A stretch of DNA of 15,225 bases from Candidatus Woesearchaeota archaeon (GTDB taxonomy: Archaea > Nanobdellota > Nanobdellia > CSSed11-243R1), in assembly GCA_007133845.1 (NCBI GenBank), contig SLLY01000065.1:1-15225 (forward strand), in the 5' to 3' direction. The position numbers and the translations under genes were made by a program. Shown piece by piece: positions 1-7,762 of the stretch (the stretch's first letter is position 1; every line of letters starts with the position of its first letter). Under the pieces are notes generated by a model. That model ran no database searches and was not told the origin of the DNA. It saw only the letters and a program-made list of their open reading frames with translations.

Positions 1-3000
1 CAATTCCACCATTATTATTACTAACAATAATATTGTTCAAATAATTGTAATTATCTGTAGATTCTTCTTCGTAAGAATAGATATATATTCCTGTTTTTTC
101 AGTATCGTCTTCGTCAAGCATGTTGCTCGCATTTATGTTTATTAAATCATTATTTTTTGAGTTGTATAATTCAATTCCTGTATAAAAATTTTCATTTGCG
201 TTTATATTTTTCAATGTATTATATGAAGAGTAACCTAAATGTATTCCTAAATCGTTTGCAGACACAGTTATATCTGTTAATTCGTTGTCTGTTCCATATC
301 CCATGAATATTCCGGTTTGATAATTACGCACAGTTAAATCTCTTATTTCGACATTAAAGATTGGTTGTGGTTCTAATAGTCTAGATAATTCTGCAGTTGT
401 TTCGAATAGTTCACGTCCCCCTCTTGCTTCTAAAAAAGAAGCGTCTGCCAAGATAATTCCAAATGATAGTGGAGTAAGAGATTCATCAGCTTCTCCGGCT
501 ATTTCAGCTTCATCAATGCTGAATCCGTTTCCTTCGAACGTTATGTCGTCTGCAAATATTCCTATACAATAATCGGTTTTTTCTTGTGTACCTGACAAAT
601 CATTTGCTAATATGTATGTCATTCCAGGAGCGTCTAAATCCATACACTCGCTTACTTCAATTACTGTTGTGTTCAATCCAAGTGGTGCGAATGTTATTCC
701 CATAAGAATCTCAAAAGATTCTGACCAAAATTCTTGTGATGTTTCAACAAAAGTTACATTGCCCGAATAGACATAATTTTCGTCTGTGTTTACTCCTGAA
801 TGTTTGACATAATACCAATTGCTTTGCTCATCCAATCCCTTATCTATCCAATCTATCCAATCAAAGATATCTACTGAAATTTCTGCAGCTTCGTATTCGT
901 CTAAATTTGCCCACATTTTAAGGGTTTCTTCAGACACATCATTAATCAAATCTGCGTTATCGTAATGAACTTTGAAATCAATCCATGATTCTTCTCCATC
1001 CATCCCAAATGTTGTTTCCAATACATTTACAAAATGTGTTATGTCTGTGAAATGTTCAGGTAATTCTTCTGGACGTCCTTCTTCTTCCATGTATCTAATT
1101 AATACGTTTTTTTCTTCAAATGATAGCGTTGTTGTATGTTCGAAATTTCCGATTACAAAGTTTTCGGCTGTATTTGGCAATATTTTTGGACGTGCTTCAA
1201 GTTGATTATCTACTGCAAGTTCTACAAAACTAAAAAATTCTGGAGCGGATAAATAATTAACAAGAGTATTGTTCAGCGTAGTTACATCTCTAAAGATATT
1301 GTTTCCAGACAAAGAAAGATGCATTCCAAACAAATTATTGTTTGCTTCAACATTTTCTATTGTGCTATTTACTGTAGCTTCCATGTATAATCCAATTTGA
1401 TTATTATTTAGAATTACATTGTTTATGTTATTATATCCGGATAATTCATATGCTTCGAAAAAATAATAATCTCTTCCAAAGATAGATATTCCTGCTCCAC
1501 CTAATTTCATTTCTGGTTCATCTCCCCCAACTTGAGGAAGTGCTTCAAATAAATATGCAACAATATTACTTTCCTGTTCTGGTAAATATCCTTCGTTATA
1601 ACTCGCATTTATATTTGTTAAAGTATTGTTGTTTGAACCAAAGAAAGTTATACCTGAGTGTAAATTATGCACTGCATTTATATTTGTTAATTCTATGTTC
1701 ATTCCATTTACAATGCCAATTCCTGCAAAATATTCTTGCACAGTCAAATCTTTAATTACAACATCCGAAATTTGGAAATTTAGTAATGTGTGCATATCAA
1801 GTACACCATATTCTAAATAATTTTTATCCGCAACTACAATCGCAGTTGAACCATAAGATTCATATCCTTCTATACTAAATCCGTTTCCTTCAAGCGTTAT
1901 GTCGTCTGCAAATATTCCTATACAGTAATCTACTGCACCTATATTTTCTCCTTGCGTTCCCATTAAATTATTTGTTAAGACATACGTCATTCCAGGAGTG
2001 TCTAAATCCATACAATCACTTACTTCAATTACTGTTGTGTTCAATCCAAGCGGTGTTAAAGGAATTATATAATCCAGCATAGATTGAGTTAATTCAATTT
2101 CTTCTGCTAAACGTTTACTCATTAATGCTTCTGTAAAATTAATAAGTCCTGAATAAACATAGTTTTCTCCTGTGTTTACTCCTGAACCTTTCACATGATA
2201 CCACATAATTTCTCCGCTTTCTTCTCCGTTTTTGTATTCCTCAACTTCCCAATCTAATGCTTCTGATATAAGTATTCCTGATTCTTCTCGAACTTCTCCA
2301 TTTCGATCCGGCTCTTCAAAATATGCCCAAAGTTTGAGTGTTTCTTCAACTACATTGTTAATTAAATCAGCTTCTTCATAATGAATTTTTAAGTCAATCC
2401 AAGAATCTTGTGGGACTGTTGGAACTACACTCACATCATGATTTATGTCTGTGAAATATTCAGGGAATTCGTCTGGACGTTCTTCTTGTCCAGTATAATT
2501 AAGTGCGATAAATTTGAATTCGAAGGATATTGTTGTGCTGTGTTCTGAATTTCCTATTGTTAAATCTTCAACCAAAATTGGCATTTGTTCTGTTATAATT
2601 TCGGGTAATTCTTGTATTTCAAATTCTGCAGATTCAATCCACTCTAATCCTCCATGTAAAGCTGAACCAAAGTCTGCAAAATGACTGTCAAAAATAACAT
2701 TGTTTGATATTGTGTTGTTGTTTGAAACAGGTAAAATTGCTATCCCTATTGTGTTATTCAACAATGTATTGTCAGAGATGGTATTGAAAGAAGAATATCC
2801 TATTCCGATTGCAATTCCTCCCATATCCATTTGAGCTGTTAGTACTTCATTCAAATATACTCTTGGAGCTGATTCTGAAATAGTATTCTCTGTTATTATA
2901 TTATATGAAGAACCGGCAATCTGGATTCCTGCATAAGAACTGTTTGAAATTATATTATTTGATACAACATTATAATCTGATGGTTCTTCCTCAATTTCTG

Positions 3001-4693
3001 GTTCTCCCCATCCCTCTAATAAAATTTCATGTATAAAAAAACGCATAGGGTCTATATGTGCGATAATGAATCCTTCTTCCGCATCTAAAATTTCATTATT
3101 TGTTACGATATTTTCCGATGAACCCAATGCTAATCCTATTCCAGTAAATCTTCCAATAACTTGGTTGTTTTCTATAATGTTTTCAGATGAAGCAATGAGC
3201 CCTATTCCTCCATATTCGTTATTTATAGCGGTGTTATTCGATATAATATTTTCAAATGAATTCTCGAGTCCTATTCCTCCCAAATAATTATAATTGGCTT
3301 CATTGTGAGAAATTGTGTTAAGATTTGAGTCATAAAGTGAAATCCCCATTTCTCCGTATAAAATTTCATTGTGTTTTATTTCATTGTTTGAAGATTCTAA
3401 TAAAAGTATTGAGCTTGGAAATAATTCTGCTGCTTCTTCTTCTTGTTGTTGTTCGACTAGTGATCCTCCAACATGCATATCATAATTGTTCGCGTAATTG
3501 TGTTTTATTTCATTGTTTTCTGAATTTTCTAATGCAATTCCAAACATATTATTTGAAACATTGTTGTAAATTATTTCATTATAATTGGAATTTTGAAGTA
3601 AAACCCCAACGTCATTCATGGAAATATCATTGTATATTATTCTGACTCCTGAAGCATTTTCAAGACTTATTCCACGTATGTAATTTAATACACTTACATC
3701 ACTGATTGTTACATTTGTGGTTTGATTAATATAAATCCCTGTTTTAAATTCGGAGTCTGAAACAGTTAATGCTCTGAAATCAGGCATTGAACGTTCAATT
3801 AAATATACATGTTCAATCGTATATCCTTGTCCGTCTAACATTACTCCTTCTGCAAAAATACCTATACAGTAAAACGTATCTTCAAGTGTTCCGTTTTCTA
3901 TATTGTTATCTAATATATAAATTCCTGGTTCGGTTATGTTCATACATTCTGTAATTGTTTCTGCAAAAAGCAGCATTTCTTCATAATCTTCGATATCTTC
4001 TTCCGGTTCTTCTATGATTTCTTCCGGTTCTTCTACAATTGATACATAGTATTCAACTTCAAAGGTTTGTTCTGAAAGATATGGAACAATCCAATTAATC
4101 TGATTGATTAATCCAGAATCTGTCGTGTCTAAAAATTCAACATTGTATTTGTCCACTTCAGAAATTTCTTTTCTTAATCCATTAATGTAGTGATAAAAAC
4201 TTATAGATTCTTCTTCAATTTCAGGTATTTCCATTGATGCAGGTATATCTGTATATAATAAAGTTGAGCTTGAGCTTATTGTTGTGATTTTTATCCAACC
4301 AGTTTCGGTTTCTTCTAAAGGAAATTCTTCTTGTATGGGAGCTGGTGTTTGGAAAGAAACTCTTACTTGTGGTGATTGAGCTATTTCTTCCTGTAAAATT
4401 ATTTGTTCGGTTTCAATATCAGTGATAATTATATTTTCAGCTTCCTCAATTGGAACTTCTTGCAATAAGTCCTCATATGTTATGTTTTCTGTTTCAAATA
4501 TTCCAGTCCATTCTACTGGCTGGTTTAGACTTATTTCAGAATATTGGAAATTTTCAGGAGTTATTTTATCTACTTCATAATCTACTATCTCTCCTATAAA
4601 TAATCCATTCATACCATTGCTTAAAATAAATATGCCGAAAATCGCCAGCACAGAAACCACCAAAAAAACCTTAAATATTTCATCCGAATCCAT
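1..4693 (-). CDS. Giant membrane-anchored surface protein with three beta-helix modules (C-terminus beyond the left edge)
   Basis: I translated the whole minus-strand frame from ATG at 4693 to base 2: 1564 codons, no stop. Residues 7-24 are one hydrophobic helix (signal anchor or uncleaved signal). Residues 25-235 form an N-terminal domain with NQPVEW (about 57-62) and WIVPYLS (about 201-207), motifs I associate with DPANN surface proteins. An acidic linker (about 220-240) follows. Three right-handed beta-helix (NosD/PbH1-like) stretches cover about 250-690, 890-1160 and 1345 to the edge, built of rungs such as NNEIKHN and GIGLENS. Between them are two copies of a spacer domain (about 705-860 and 1165-1325) with SWIDLKIHYEEADL and SGVNTGENYVYSG. 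The only six cysteines are paired at the head of each helix. N-x-S/T sequons are frequent. It is probably extracellular, as an S-layer-associated or adhesion protein, or a glycan-binding/degrading one. No catalytic site can be assigned. The start is fixed by a strong ribosome binding site. Confidence 0.9.
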   Translation of the reverse strand, partial: MDSDEIFKVFLVVSVLAIFGIFILSNGMNGLFIGEIVDYEVDKITPENFQYSEISLNQPVEWTGIFETENITYEDLLQEVPIEEAENIIITDIETEQIILQEEIAQSPQVRVSFQTPAPIQEEFPLEETETGWIKITTISSSSTLLYTDIPASMEIPEIEEESISFYHYINGLRKEISEVDKYNVEFLDTTDSGLINQINWIVPYLSEQTFEVEYYVSIVEEPEEIIEEPEEDIEDYEEMLLFAETITECMNITEPGIYILDNNIENGTLEDTFYCIGIFAEGVMLDGQGYTIEHVYLIERSMPDFRALTVSDSEFKTGIYINQTTNVTISDVSVLNYIRGISLENASGVRIIYNDISMNDVGVLLQNSNYNEIIYNNVSNNMFGIALENSENNEIKHNYANNYDMHVGGSLVEQQQEEEAAELFPSSILLLESSNNEIKHNEILYGEMGISLYDSNLNTISHNEANYNYLGGIGLENSFENIISNNTAINNEYGGIGLIASSENIIENNQVIGRFTGIGLALGSSENIVTNNEILDAEEGFIIAHIDPMRFFIHEILLEGWGEPEIEEEPSDYNVVSNNIISNSSYAGIQIAGSSYNIITENTISESAPRVYLNEVLTAQMDMGGIAIGIGYSSFNTISDNTLLNNTIGIAILPVSNNNTISNNVIFDSHFADFGSALHGGLEWIESAEFEIQELPEIITEQMPILVEDLTIGNSEHSTTISFEFKFIALNYTGQEERPDEFPEYFTDINHDVSVVPTVPQDSWIDLKIHYEEADLINNVVEETLKLWAYFEEPDRNGEVREESGILISEALDWEVEEYKNGEESGEIMWYHVKGSGVNTGENYVYSGLINFTEALMSKRLAEEIELTQSMLDYIIPLTPLGLNTTVIEVSDCMDLDTPGMTYVLTNNLMGTQGENIGAVDYCIGIFADDITLEGNGFSIEGYESYGSTAIVVADKNYLEYGVLDMHTLLNFQISDVVIKDLTVQEYFAGIGIVNGMNIELTNINAVHNLHSGITFFGSNNNTLTNINASYNEGYLPEQESNIVAYLFEALPQVGGDEPEMKLGGAGISIFGRDYYFFEAYELSGYNNINNVILNNNQIGLYMEATVNSTIENVEANNNLFGMHLSLSGNNIFRDVTTLNNTLVNYLSAPEFFSFVELAVDNQLEARPKILPNTAENFVIGNFEHTTTLSFEEKNVLIRYMEEEGRPEELPEHFTDITHFVNVLETTFGMDGEESWIDFKVHYDNADLINDVSEETLKMWANLDEYEAAEISVDIFDWIDWIDKGLDEQSNWYYVKHSGVNTDENYVYSGNVTFVETSQEFWSESFEILMGITFAPLGLNTTVIEVSECMDLDAPGMTYILANDLSGTQEKTDYCIGIFADDITFEGNGFSIDEAEIAGEADESLTPLSFGIILADASFLEARGGRELFETTAELSRLLEPQPIFNVEIRDLTVRNYQTGIFMGYGTDNELTDITVSANDLGIHLGYSSYNTLKNINANENFYTGIELYNSKNNDLININASNMLDEDDTEKTGIYIYSYEEESTDNYNYLNNIIVSNNNGGI
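518..1180 (-). repeat. Diverged internal duplication, copy 2 (spacer domain plus third beta-helix cap)
   Basis: This stretch encodes spacer domain B and the start of beta-helix 3. It aligns with 1878-2570 at an offset of 1356-1416 bp that changes in whole codons. A well conserved block is TACTTCAATTACTGTTGTGT, at 653 here and at 2021 in the other copy (offset 1368). A 4-codon indel lies between the two cap cysteines. Outer boundaries are approximate. The pattern suggests one module was duplicated within the gene. Confidence 0.75.
1878..2570 (-). repeat. Diverged internal duplication, copy 1 (spacer domain plus second beta-helix cap)
   Basis: This is the partner of 518-1180. It encodes spacer domain A (IGNSEHSTTISF, then FTDI, SWIDLKIHYEEADL, EETLKLWAYFEEP, NYVYSG) and the cap of beta-helix 2 (CMDLDTPGMTYVL, DYCIGIFADDITLEGNGFSI). 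The protein identity to the other copy is high in these motifs and low between them. The first beta-helix (cap cysteine codon at 3944-3946) carries a related cap but no spacer of this type before it. Boundaries are approximate. Confidence 0.75.
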
Positions 4694-4697
4694 TTAA

Positions 4698-4727
4698 ATC
4701 ACCACTCCTAGTTAATTATCACTAGGA
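4698..4727 (-). promoter_or_regulatory. Shine-Dalgarno sequence overlapped by a perfect 7-bp inverted repeat
   Basis: Read on the minus strand, AGGAGTGGTGAT (4709 down to 4698) is a close match to the archaeal anti-Shine-Dalgarno complement. GGTG at 4703-4700 lies 6 nt before the ATG at 4693. The arms TCCTAGT (4706-4712) and ACTAGGA (4721-4727) are perfect reverse complements with an 8-nt loop. One arm includes the AGGA of the ribosome binding site. In RNA this could be a small hairpin that partly hides the site. In DNA it could be a palindromic operator. Confidence 0.6.
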
Positions 4728-4830
4728 AATTTAAAAAAATTCATATTTAAATAGTTTATCTTAAAAAAATTTTTTTTATATTTGGTATTTACTTTCGCTG
4801 AAAACAGTATAATTTGGCTAATTCATATGA
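4728..4830 (-). promoter_or_regulatory. AT-rich promoter region of the giant gene and 3' end of the MgtC-like gene
   Basis: On the minus strand this spacer holds two TATA-like stretches: AAATATAAA near 4775-4783 and ATTTAAATATG near 4743-4753. Initiation about 26 nt below either would give a transcript with a short leader carrying the ribosome binding site. If the nearer box is used, the transcript would start inside the inverted repeat and could not form the hairpin. A minus-strand run of seven T (4763-4769) could also terminate transcripts of the gene ending at 4831. These are readings of AT-rich DNA, so confidence is limited. Confidence 0.35.
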
Positions 4831-6117
4831 TTAAAACGCAAAAAAATAAAACTGTAAAAAATATGACACAATTAAAACCAATGATGCCGCAACAGTTCCC
4901 ACTGTAACTGTTTTGATTATCTGTTTATTCTTGGTAGGCCAAACTAAAATAATTCTTACCAAAAGAGACACAACTGCTGAAACAATTACAAGCCCCACAG
5001 CGGAGAAGAGTTGTATGTTTCCCTGTTGTAATAAATTAGCTAGTGACGCTGTGACTGCAGATGAGGAAAAAAGACTCGCGCCAGCAACTGCGGGTAACAA
5101 ACCAGCATCTCCAAAGTAAAAGTTTAGCAGTCCTCCAACCAATATAAGTACAAAATAAATCCCACCAAAAGTAAATACAGATTTTAGCGAGAATGGAGAT
5201 TCTAAATTAAGTTCTTTCACAACATCCTGCTTAGATTGTACATAGTAATAATAAAATATACCTAATAAAAATATCATCGAAAGCGTATATGGAATAATCA
5301 GTAATTTCACTAGCTCAAAACTACCAAATACAACCAATATAACAACTAAATGGCTAAATAATGACGCGAAGCATGCCAGGAAAACACATGAAATAACTGT
5401 TTTTAAAAGGGATTTGTTCTTTTTGAATAGGCATGTAAGTTGGAAAACAGTTCCTGTTGCGCTTATTAACCCCGCAAAAAAATTGGAGTAAAATAATCCT
5501 TTTTGTGAAAATTCCTTCATAAATATATAAGACAAAAAGAATATACCCGAAATTATAACAATAACATACCATATACTAAATGGATTAATCAAGTTCCAAG
5601 GGTCTATATAATGATTTGGAAGGAGAGGAAGTATAACGACTGCGATTATTCCCAATTTTATTGCTGAAAATATCTCCTCACTTGTAAGATTTCTAGACCA
5701 ATCTATCATTTCCCTTCTTGCTGCCAAAAGAAGTGTTGTTACAATCGAAAGAACGGCAGCCATAACAAAAAATGTATATCCTCCGAGCCCAACCAAGAAG
5801 CCCATGAAAAATACAATAAACATAACTGTGTATGTTGTTGCGCCTGTATGTTTATATCTCCAAAAATTTGAAAAATAAACAGCTGTAGTTATTACTATAA
5901 CTGCAACTATACCAAGTACAAATATACTAGATACACCCATCAAATTTCCTGTGAATGCAGATATAAAGCCTAATACAGAAAAAAGTATGATGGTCCGTAT
6001 TCCAAATATGGGAACTGCTTTGTCTTCAACTTTTTTTCTAAGGTGTTCTCTTTCAATTCCTGGGAGTGCTCCAACGAGCACGGCAAATAAAAGTTGTCTG
6101 ACAAAATCTATTAACAT
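4831..6117 (-). CDS. MgtC/DUF4010-family multi-pass membrane protein
   Basis: This is a 428-residue, very hydrophobic protein with about 13 membrane segments. The N-terminal part has the MgtC/SapB pattern: a first helix running into VGALPGIEREH, then a loop and FGIRTIILFSVLG. The rest resembles DUF4010: ILPLLPNHYIDPWNLINPF, a GLISATGTV stretch where the family usually has a serine/threonine-rich signature, and a late GLLPAVAGASLFSSSAVTAS segment. Proteins of this type (COG3174) are common in archaea, and their transported substrate is not established. I prefer ATG at 6117 over an in-frame TTG at 6135. MLIDFVRQLLF matches the usual family start, and a TATA-like TTTATTAA lies about 29 nt upstream, which suits a leaderless transcript. 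The gene is divergent from the dph2 fragment and reads toward the giant surface gene. Confidence 0.85.
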   Translation of the reverse strand: MLIDFVRQLLFAVLVGALPGIEREHLRKKVEDKAVPIFGIRTIILFSVLGFISAFTGNLMGVSSIFVLGIVAVIVITTAVYFSNFWRYKHTGATTYTVMFIVFFMGFLVGLGGYTFFVMAAVLSIVTTLLLAARREMIDWSRNLTSEEIFSAIKLGIIAVVILPLLPNHYIDPWNLINPFSIWYVIVIISGIFFLSYIFMKEFSQKGLFYSNFFAGLISATGTVFQLTCLFKKNKSLLKTVISCVFLACFASLFSHLVVILVVFGSFELVKLLIIPYTLSMIFLLGIFYYYYVQSKQDVVKELNLESPFSLKSVFTFGGIYFVLILVGGLLNFYFGDAGLLPAVAGASLFSSSAVTASLANLLQQGNIQLFSAVGLVIVSAVVSLLVRIILVWPTKNKQIIKTVTVGTVAASLVLIVSYFLQFYFFAF

Positions 6118-6151
6118 AATAAGTTTATTAAACAATCATTCCTTAATAAAT
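6118..6151. promoter_or_regulatory. Compact divergent promoter with two opposed TTTATTAA boxes
   Basis: This 34-bp gap separates two divergent starts. TTTATTAA occurs on the plus strand at 6124-6131, centred about 25 nt before the dph2 ATG at 6152. The same octamer occurs on the minus strand at 6150-6143, centred about 29 nt before the MgtC-like ATG at 6117. Both distances match an archaeal TATA box driving a leaderless transcript. No ribosome binding site precedes either start, which agrees with this. Confidence 0.45.
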
Positions 6152-6394
6152 ATGATGAAATTCGAAGATTATGATTTTGAAATAAAAAGAATAAACGATA
6201 TTATAAAAAAAAATAAACCAAAAAGTTTATTGATTCAACTACCAGATGGTTTGAAGCCTTTTGCAACATATATAGCAGATAAGATAAATGTCGATGTTTT
6301 TATATGGGCTGGTAGTTGTTTTGGTGCTTGTGACATACCTAATGCTAATTTTGATTTGTTGATTCAATTTGGACATACAGAATTTAAACGATAG
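6152..6394 (+). pseudogene. dph2: N-terminal fragment of diphthamide synthase subunit Dph2
   Basis: This frame encodes 80 residues that match the first domain of archaeal Dph2 in order: LLIQLPDGLKPFATYIA (about 26-42), VFIWAGSCFGACDIP (49-63) and FDLLIQFGHTEF (67-78). Dph2 makes the first step of diphthamide on elongation factor 2, using a non-classical radical-SAM [4Fe-4S] cluster held by one cysteine from each of three similar domains. Cys60 in FGACD fits the first of these. The family is about 320-350 residues long. Here a TAG follows FGHTEFKR, so the second and third domains and their cysteines are missing. I found no continuation in the plus-strand frames downstream. The last 11 bp overlap the end of a convergent gene. 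It is most likely a broken gene; a split gene with the rest elsewhere, or an assembly junction, are alternatives. Confidence 0.85.
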
Positions 6395-7007
6395 TTATTG
6401 TGGTAGTAGCCTCTCTTATAGGGTTTATTTTTCCGGATTGTGCATCTATTTCAAAAATTGGGATGTTTCCTTCAACTAATGTTTCTTTATAAAATATGTA
6501 TAATAATGTTTGTCTTTCAAAATCTGCCTCAAGATTATAATAATTATAATCTATATTATTTGATTCTGCAATTCTTTCTGCTCGAGAAGAATCAATTCTT
6601 ACCTCCACTGGTATTAAAAACGCATATACATCGACCGTTTCTAAATTTTTTTCTGATATAACTCTTATAGAAACGCTCGCAGGTGTATGGAATTTATCAT
6701 AATTGTATATGTATCGTATATTAAAAATACAATCAGATGTTTCATAGTCCATACTTAGAAATTGATAATGTTCTTCAAAATATTCTTCACCCACTCCACG
6801 AATTAAGTGTTGATTCGAATAATATATTATCTCAGATTTTAAATCTTCTGTGACAACAACTTCATTTGTTTCACATCTTGGAAGTCTTAAATATTCTTCA
6901 AGTGGTTCTCCCGCTCTATTTAATAATATAAGCATCCCAAAAAGAACTACTAAAAGTAAAATTAATAATGTATATTTTTTGGAAAAACCCATATATACAG
7001 AATACAT
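6384..7007 (-). CDS. Membrane-anchored protein with a PepSY-like C-terminal stretch
   Basis: This is a 207-residue protein with one strong hydrophobic segment (about 11-29) after a short basic N-terminus, so it is probably a signal-anchored protein facing outward. It has only two cysteines, Cys45 in LPRCETNE and Cys93 in SDCIFN, which could form an extracytoplasmic disulfide. Residues about 141-193 (SSRAERIAESNNIDY, then IPIFEIDAQSGKI) resemble a PepSY unit, a small fold found in secreted regulators and peptidase propeptides. That match is from pattern only. Start ATG at 7007 is used, with ATG at 6992 possible. The gene converges on, and overlaps by 11 bp, the truncated dph2, so its position may reflect the event that removed the rest of dph2. 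Function unknown. Confidence 0.7.
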   Translation of the reverse strand: MYSVYMGFSKKYTLLILLLVVLFGMLILLNRAGEPLEEYLRLPRCETNEVVVTEDLKSEIIYYSNQHLIRGVGEEYFEEHYQFLSMDYETSDCIFNIRYIYNYDKFHTPASVSIRVISEKNLETVDVYAFLIPVEVRIDSSRAERIAESNNIDYNYYNLEADFERQTLLYIFYKETLVEGNIPIFEIDAQSGKINPIREATTTITIV

Positions 7008-7104
7008 ATCTCTTTTTTTAACTTTATCGACACTAGCTTAAAATCCATTAACTTAAAAAGAACTATTCTTTTTCATAAAACATAATAAAGAAGTGTTGAT
7101 AAAA

Positions 7105-7761
7105 ATGAAAGTTCTTGGTTTGGATGAAGCGGGAAGGGGTTCTGTTGTAGGACCTTTGGTTATAGCTGGTGTTCTGATAGAAGAATCAGATTCAAAAAAA
7201 TTTAAAAAAATGGAAATAAAGGATTCCAAACTTTTAACTAAAAATGCTCGTGAAAATTTATTCCCTCAAATAAAAAAAATCTCATTAAATTATAAAATAA
7301 TCAATGTAGATTCTAAAGAAATAGATCAAAGGTTCTCGGTTAATACAAATTTGAATCAATTAGAAGCGATAAAGTTTTCAGAAATAATAAATGAACTGAA
7401 GCCAGACATTGCGATTATCGATTGTCCAACCAAAAATACTGAAAGATTTGGTAATTATATGAAGAAATTTATAGAAAACGATTGTGAATTAAAGTGTGAA
7501 AATTTTGCAGACAAAAATCATTTAGAAGTTGGAGCTGCTTCAATACTCGCAAAAGTAACACGCGATAGAGAAATAAAAAAAATTGAAAAAAATATTGGCG
7601 AAGAGATAGGGACTGGTTATCCTTCTGATCCTATAACTTTGAAATTTGTTGAAAAAACTCTTGAAAACAAAGATTGGCTCAATAAATATATAAGAAAAAC
7701 TTGGCTTACTTTTCAAAGAATAAAAGGGGAGAAAGAACAAAAAACCATATCGGAATTTTAA
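7105..7761 (+). CDS. rnhB: Ribonuclease HII
   Basis: The 218-residue product cuts RNA in RNA-DNA hybrids and at single ribonucleotides embedded in DNA. The four acidic metal ligands can be placed: Asp7 and Glu8 in GLDEAGRG, Asp106 in IAIIDCPT, and Asp136 in ENFADKNH, followed by the family signature VGAASILAKVTRDREI. GTGYPSDP is the expected later motif. The length is normal for archaeal RNase HII. ATG at 7105 is chosen over an in-frame GTG at 7093, because MKVLGLDEAGRG gives the usual distance from start to DEAGRG. It is the first gene of a plus-strand operon with nurA one base downstream, which places ribonucleotide removal beside end resection. A promoter probably lies within 7008-7104, which is shared with the divergent gene; TATA-like sequences there are weak. 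Confidence 0.97.
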   Translation: MKVLGLDEAGRGSVVGPLVIAGVLIEESDSKKFKKMEIKDSKLLTKNARENLFPQIKKISLNYKIINVDSKEIDQRFSVNTNLNQLEAIKFSEIINELKPDIAIIDCPTKNTERFGNYMKKFIENDCELKCENFADKNHLEVGAASILAKVTRDREIKKIEKNIGEEIGTGYPSDPITLKFVEKTLENKDWLNKYIRKTWLTFQRIKGEKEQKTISEF

Positions 7762-7762
7762 A

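Noticed and set aside
972-3645. Several plus-strand frames of 64-106 codons.
   Set aside because: They lie opposite the giant minus-strand gene, which has no stop over 1564 codons. Their products are low-complexity Ser/Ile/Phe strings without motifs or binding sites.
1-4600. CRISPR array or tandem DNA repeats suggested by recurring TTATTT and ATTCCTCC-like blocks.
   Set aside because: The recurrence follows the beta-helix rungs in the protein, with variable spacing and no constant repeat unit.
6133-6135. TTG at 6135 as start of the MgtC-like gene.
   Set aside because: It lies inside the promoter region, and ATG at 6117 fits the family N-terminus and the TATA distance.
5951-6151. Upstream extension of the dph2 frame to an ATG at 5951.
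   Set aside because: The extension lies opposite the start of the MgtC-like gene, and Dph2 similarity begins only at 6152. The TATA-like box fits 6152.
6395-7000. Remaining Dph2 domains continuing by frameshift after the TAG.
   Set aside because: I saw no Dph2-like motifs in plus-strand frames there. The stretch is explained by a minus-strand gene.
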